From Scenedesmus sp. ARA3 (taxonomy: Eukaryota; Chlorophyta; Chlorophyceae; Sphaeropleales; Scenedesmaceae): 12,084 nt of DNA. The stretch is taken from positions 19,360 to 31,443 of the forward strand of contig RWJK01001738.1 of assembly GCA_004335835.1 (NCBI GenBank). The letters run 5' to 3'. The translations under genes were made by a program, and so were the position numbers. The stretch's first letter is position 1. The number at the start of each line of letters is the position of its first letter. Under the pieces are notes generated by a model. The model was given only the letters and a program-made list of their open reading frames with translations, ran no database searches and was not told where the DNA came from. Of the stretch, positions 9,161-12,084 are shown piece after piece.

Positions 9161-9557
9161 GTGTTATCTAGTATGGTTAGCCATATCGAGTCACTTCGGA
9201 GAAATACAAAGCTGCAGGAAGAGCTGTGTACGAGGAATGGCCGATGCCAAGTGACATGCAGTTGAATAGCCAGGGACAGTCAGCACAACTCGCGCGACAG
9301 CGCTTTCGATCAGTATCTTCCAATGCATTTATTTAAACATGCTAACTTCCGTACAAGCTTAGCGAGCGTCCTGCGAACTTTTGACTGATGGCAAGGCCCG
9401 TCCTTTGAACTCACCAGCCAACGTCAGTGCTGATCATCATCCACAGCTTCTGCCTCAGTTGGACTCTCCTATGCAGACGCTTTGATAAAGCATTGCCTCA
9501 ATCCTGCCACACACCCCAGCAGCTACTTCACAGGACTGCTGCAGGCAACCAAATCCG
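9161..9557. promoter_or_regulatory. Divergent intergenic region between the unknown gene (minus) and the TTC5-like gene (plus)
   Basis: The 397 bases between the two start codons contain no coding piece I can support and none of the (CAG)n tracts that fill the flanks. They must hold the 5' ends of both transcripts. A CCAAT at 9320-9324 followed by TATTTAAA at 9330-9337 on the plus strand could be core promoter elements of the TTC5-like gene, but both are short matches in AT-richer DNA and may be chance. Confidence 0.4.
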
Positions 9558-11702
9558 ATGCAGGAGGCACCCACCTCATTGGCAGCTGCTCACGCCTTAA
9601 CAAACGAGCTGCTGCGCGTCTGGTTTAGAGACGGTCCAGTCAATGCAGAAAGCAGGGCAGCTGCTGCAAGGGCACTTGATGGGTGAGCACGCCCTGCGGG
9701 CTGTAGCAGATCAGCACGTGCTGCAACAGCCAACACGCCAGTGGCCTGGATGGTTGCTACAGCATGACACACATAGGTGTTCAACGGTTCTTAGGCCAGC
9801 AATCACAACCGCCACCTGCAATTGCATGCCTGCAGGGTGGACTGGAGTGCAGCGTCCTCCCAGCCACTAGCACTGTACCTGCGCGGAGCTCTGCTGCTGC
9901 TGTCTGCTGCACCACTGCCCACTCCAGCAGCAGCGCCCGACAGGCACAGAGCTGCCAGCCTCATGGAAGCAGCGGTGAGGCGCGGCTGGCAGCAGCAGCA
10001 GCAGCAGCTGCAGTAACAGTTGTCCAATGTCCAGTAACCACATGTGGCTGGCCTTGCAGGCTGAAGTGGTGCTGCATGCGGCTCAGCCCCAGAGCACACC
10101 TCGTTCCCAGCTCACACGTCACACAGCTGCAGGCAGTCGCAGCTTCTGAAGCAGCCATTTTACATTAGCAAGTGCTGTGGCTGCACTGCACATGCACAAT
10201 GTCACACACGCCCACAAGCTTTGTCAAAGCAGGCAGGGCCACAGCAGTTGGCGTGGTTCGGCTCGACATGTGGTTTTGTGCAACTGCTGCACCTGGCTTC
10301 ACAACTGGCACGCCATCAACCGTCGTGGTCAGACGATCAGCTTGTAGATGTGCTGTTGTACCGTGCTGCGCTATGTAACGTGCTGTGCTGTGCACTGTTG
10401 TTCTTTTTGCTGCTTTCCTGTGCGGTCCTGCTGCAGGTGAAGCTGCAGCCGTGTCTGGCTGAGGCTTGGGTGGTGCTGGGAGCCATGCACAGCCAGGCAG
10501 GGCAGCTGGTGAGACAAGGCTGCTGCAGCACAATCTGTCTTGAGCAGCAGCAGCTGTGACAAGGCAGTTGCTTGGGTGCCGCATCCTCCAGCTGGCTGCT
10601 ACAACACAGTCGCATGCAGCTGCATGCATTGCAGTAGTCACTGCTATTTCAGCCAAGCATGCGCCATAGTCCGCATGCTCTGCTGTTGCTGGCTCGCGTG
10701 TGGAGCGCCTGCTGCACAGGCCCGAGCTACTTCCAGCCACCCAGTTGCCTCACTTGCAGGCCGGCCTGCTTCCTCTGATTTGCCTGCCTGTCTGCGCTGC
10801 CCTCCCTCCTGCATGTGCTGCGCATCAGGTGATGGCGCTGCACTGCCTGTCGTGTGGGCTGGCTGCGCGTGTCACCGCTGAGGGCCTGCGCGCCATGAGC
10901 CTAGTGCTGCGGCGCCTGGCAGCAAGCACAGGTGGGTTTGGCACCGGCCAGCATGTACATGCATGTGCTGCAGCAGCGTAACACAAGCCAGCGAACGCCT
11001 CCGGGTCGGAGTTAGGGCTGGCATGGCACGCGACATGCAGCTGTGGGTGTCTGCCTGCGAGCTGCGCACACACGACTCCGCTTGCCGCACACTCGCCTTG
11101 CCCTGCAGCAACTGCACGGCAAGCACCCGGCACCTGCCAGCCACATCTTCTCTGCAGCTCACCCCCCACTGCCATCTGCTCCCCGCTGCACTGCCACACA
11201 TGTCCTGCCACCTGCACCGCCCACCTGCACCGCCCACCTGCACCGCCCACCTGCCGCTGCACCGCCAGGTGCGCTGCCGCAGGAGCGTGCCGAGGCTGCT
11301 GCCGCCTTGCTGGCTGCTGCCAAGCAGGCCGTGGCGCTGGACGTGACAGACGGCTTCAGCTGGTGTGAGTGGCAGCGCTGTAGTGTTGCGGACTAGGCAG
11401 CGCTGTAGACGCATTGTAGGCGTCCAGGGTGCAGTTGTGGGGTGTAATACCGCGGCAGAGCTGCCTTGTGTGCTGCCTCGTTGTGTAGCTGCAGACGGCG
11501 CGATGCTTGCTGTGTGCTGCCGTGCTCGATTAGGGTTCTGTTTCTGCTGCTTCTGCATTCTGCCTGCTTGCCTGCCCCAGACGTGCTAGGCATGGCTCAT
11601 GTTGCAGCAGCAGCAGCAGCAGCAGCCCCACCCCCACCACCAGCAGCAGCAGCAGCAGCCTCAGCACTCTCCTGCGACCAGTCACCCAGCACTGCGCAGC
11701 TC

Positions 11703-11742
<40 letters not shown>

Positions 11743-11921
11743 GCTCGCTGGGTGCTGTTGGCAGCTGTGCTGCAGAGGCAGCAGCAGCAGATGCGTCTGC
11801 GCGTGCCGCCCTGGCTGCCTTCACTGCTGCTGAGCGGTGCGGGCTGACCAGCCTGCCTGAGCTGTGGTTCAACAGGGCGGCTGTGGCGCTGCACCTGGGA
11901 GAGCTGGGGCTGGCGCTGCAG
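9558..11921 (+). CDS. TTC5: TTC5 (Strap)-like tetratricopeptide-repeat protein, N-terminal part, continues past the right edge
   Basis: Exons 9558-9682, 9836-9974, 10437-10508, 10829-10931, 11269-11364 and 11581-11921, GT-AG with matching phases, 292 codons. ATG 9558 is the first Met after an in-frame stop near 9486. From memory of animal TTC5: ELLRVWFRD matches the N-terminal LYSFRD helix; ALYLRGALL a TPR helix; VKLQPCLAEAWVVLGAMHS matches VKLEPELVEAWNQLGEVYW; LRAMSLVLRRL matches LQNLSMVLRQL; AVALDVTDGFSWYVLG matches AVQMDVHDGRSWYILG; LPELWFNRAAVALHLGELG matches the next TPR. Animal TTC5 is a p300/stress-response cofactor and recognises nascent tubulin; the algal role is unknown. The last exon carries roughly 80 residues of Ala, Pro and Gln runs between YVLGMAH and AAFTAAERCG, where the family has only a short linker. 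The C-terminal part, including the OB-fold domain known in the family, lies outside the window. Confidence 0.85.
11209..11247. repeat. 13-bp minisatellite, three exact copies, next to a splice acceptor
   Basis: CACCTGCACCGCC occurs three times in tandem, and a fourth degenerate unit runs into the acceptor CTGCACCGCCAG of the TTC5-like exon at 11269. The array therefore occupies the pyrimidine-tract and branch-point side of that intron. Confidence 0.85.
11706..11741. repeat. (CAG)12 tract, coding for Gln12 in the TTC5-like protein
   Basis: Twelve CAG units are read in frame as Gln. Two further CAG-type tracts upstream in the same exon (about 11605-11626 and 11641-11660) are read as GCA, that is Ala. 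All lie in the low-complexity insert of the TTC5-like exon 11581-11921. Confidence 0.9.
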
Positions 11922-12036
11922 GTGAGACTCCTCAAATTTTGCAAATGTTTTTACTTCTACTAAGTGCTTGAAAGGGATCAGAGATGTCAGGTTGTGCTGT
12001 GGCGGTGCACTTGGGCTGGTCCTGGCGCTGCAGGTG
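11880..12036. repeat. Imperfect repeat of a TTC5-like exon end plus donor
   Basis: 11880-11924 (end of exon 11581-11921 with its GTG donor) resembles 11996-12036. The shared segments are GCTGTGGCG-TGCAC-TGGG and CTGGCGCTGCAGGTG, with a few substitutions and a net four-base difference. The second copy lies just downstream in what should be intron. Confidence 0.75.
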
Positions 12037-12084
12037 GTGCAGCGTGTGAACTATGTTGCTTCGCGCAAGGTTAATATGCGCTGG

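Noticed and set aside
12033..12084. Plus-strand exon starting after CTGCAG (VVQRVNYVASRKVN)
   Set aside because: The phase fits, but the acceptor lies inside the duplicated exon-edge copy and the expected TTC5 sequence after this TPR helix is missing, so it may be a decoy. The window ends too soon to decide.

Overview
The window looks like nuclear DNA of a chlorophyte green alga, probably Chlorophyceae (volvocalean or sphaeroplealean). No open frame is continuous over a whole family-sized protein. Conserved protein pieces are instead spread over short exons bounded by GTGAGY/GTGCG donors and (C/T)TGCAG acceptors, and the DNA is full of (CAG)n/(CTG)n tracts read as poly-Gln or poly-Ala. There are no bacterial operons, Shine-Dalgarno sites, CRISPR arrays or recognisable transposon genes. 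The species assignment is inference.

Three split genes can be modelled, with exon phases agreeing at every modelled junction except inside one frameshifted exon. (1) Minus strand, about 5290 down to 222 and probably past the left edge: a type I sulfatase in at least 14 exons. It keeps the metal and substrate ligands (DD, GKWH, a downstream His, DNG, GSK) but has Arg where the formylglycine Cys belongs, and carries a one-base frameshift. (2) Minus strand, 9160 to 6622: a three-exon gene for a 623-residue protein of no family I recognise, with a helix-rich N-terminus and a Ser/Ala/Gln-rich remainder ending in poly-Gln two residues before the stop. (3) Plus strand, 9558 past the right edge: the N-terminal TPR half of a TTC5 (Strap)-like protein, six exons and 292 codons, interrupted by a low-complexity insert. 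Genes 2 and 3 are divergent, with 397 bases between their start codons. The stretch 5290-6420 is less repetitive and has no convincing gene; a weak plus-strand terminal exon candidate lies at 6423-6557.

The three genes share no obvious pathway: a secretory or vacuolar hydrolase relative, an unknown protein and a TPR scaffold. The most unusual signal is structural. Several introns hold a near-identical copy of the adjacent exon edge together with its splice site (4207/4239, 1325/1446, 952/1056, 11880/11996, and a weaker case at 2961). These micro-duplications occur in two unrelated genes on opposite strands, which points to a genome-wide process that produces decoy or alternative splice sites.
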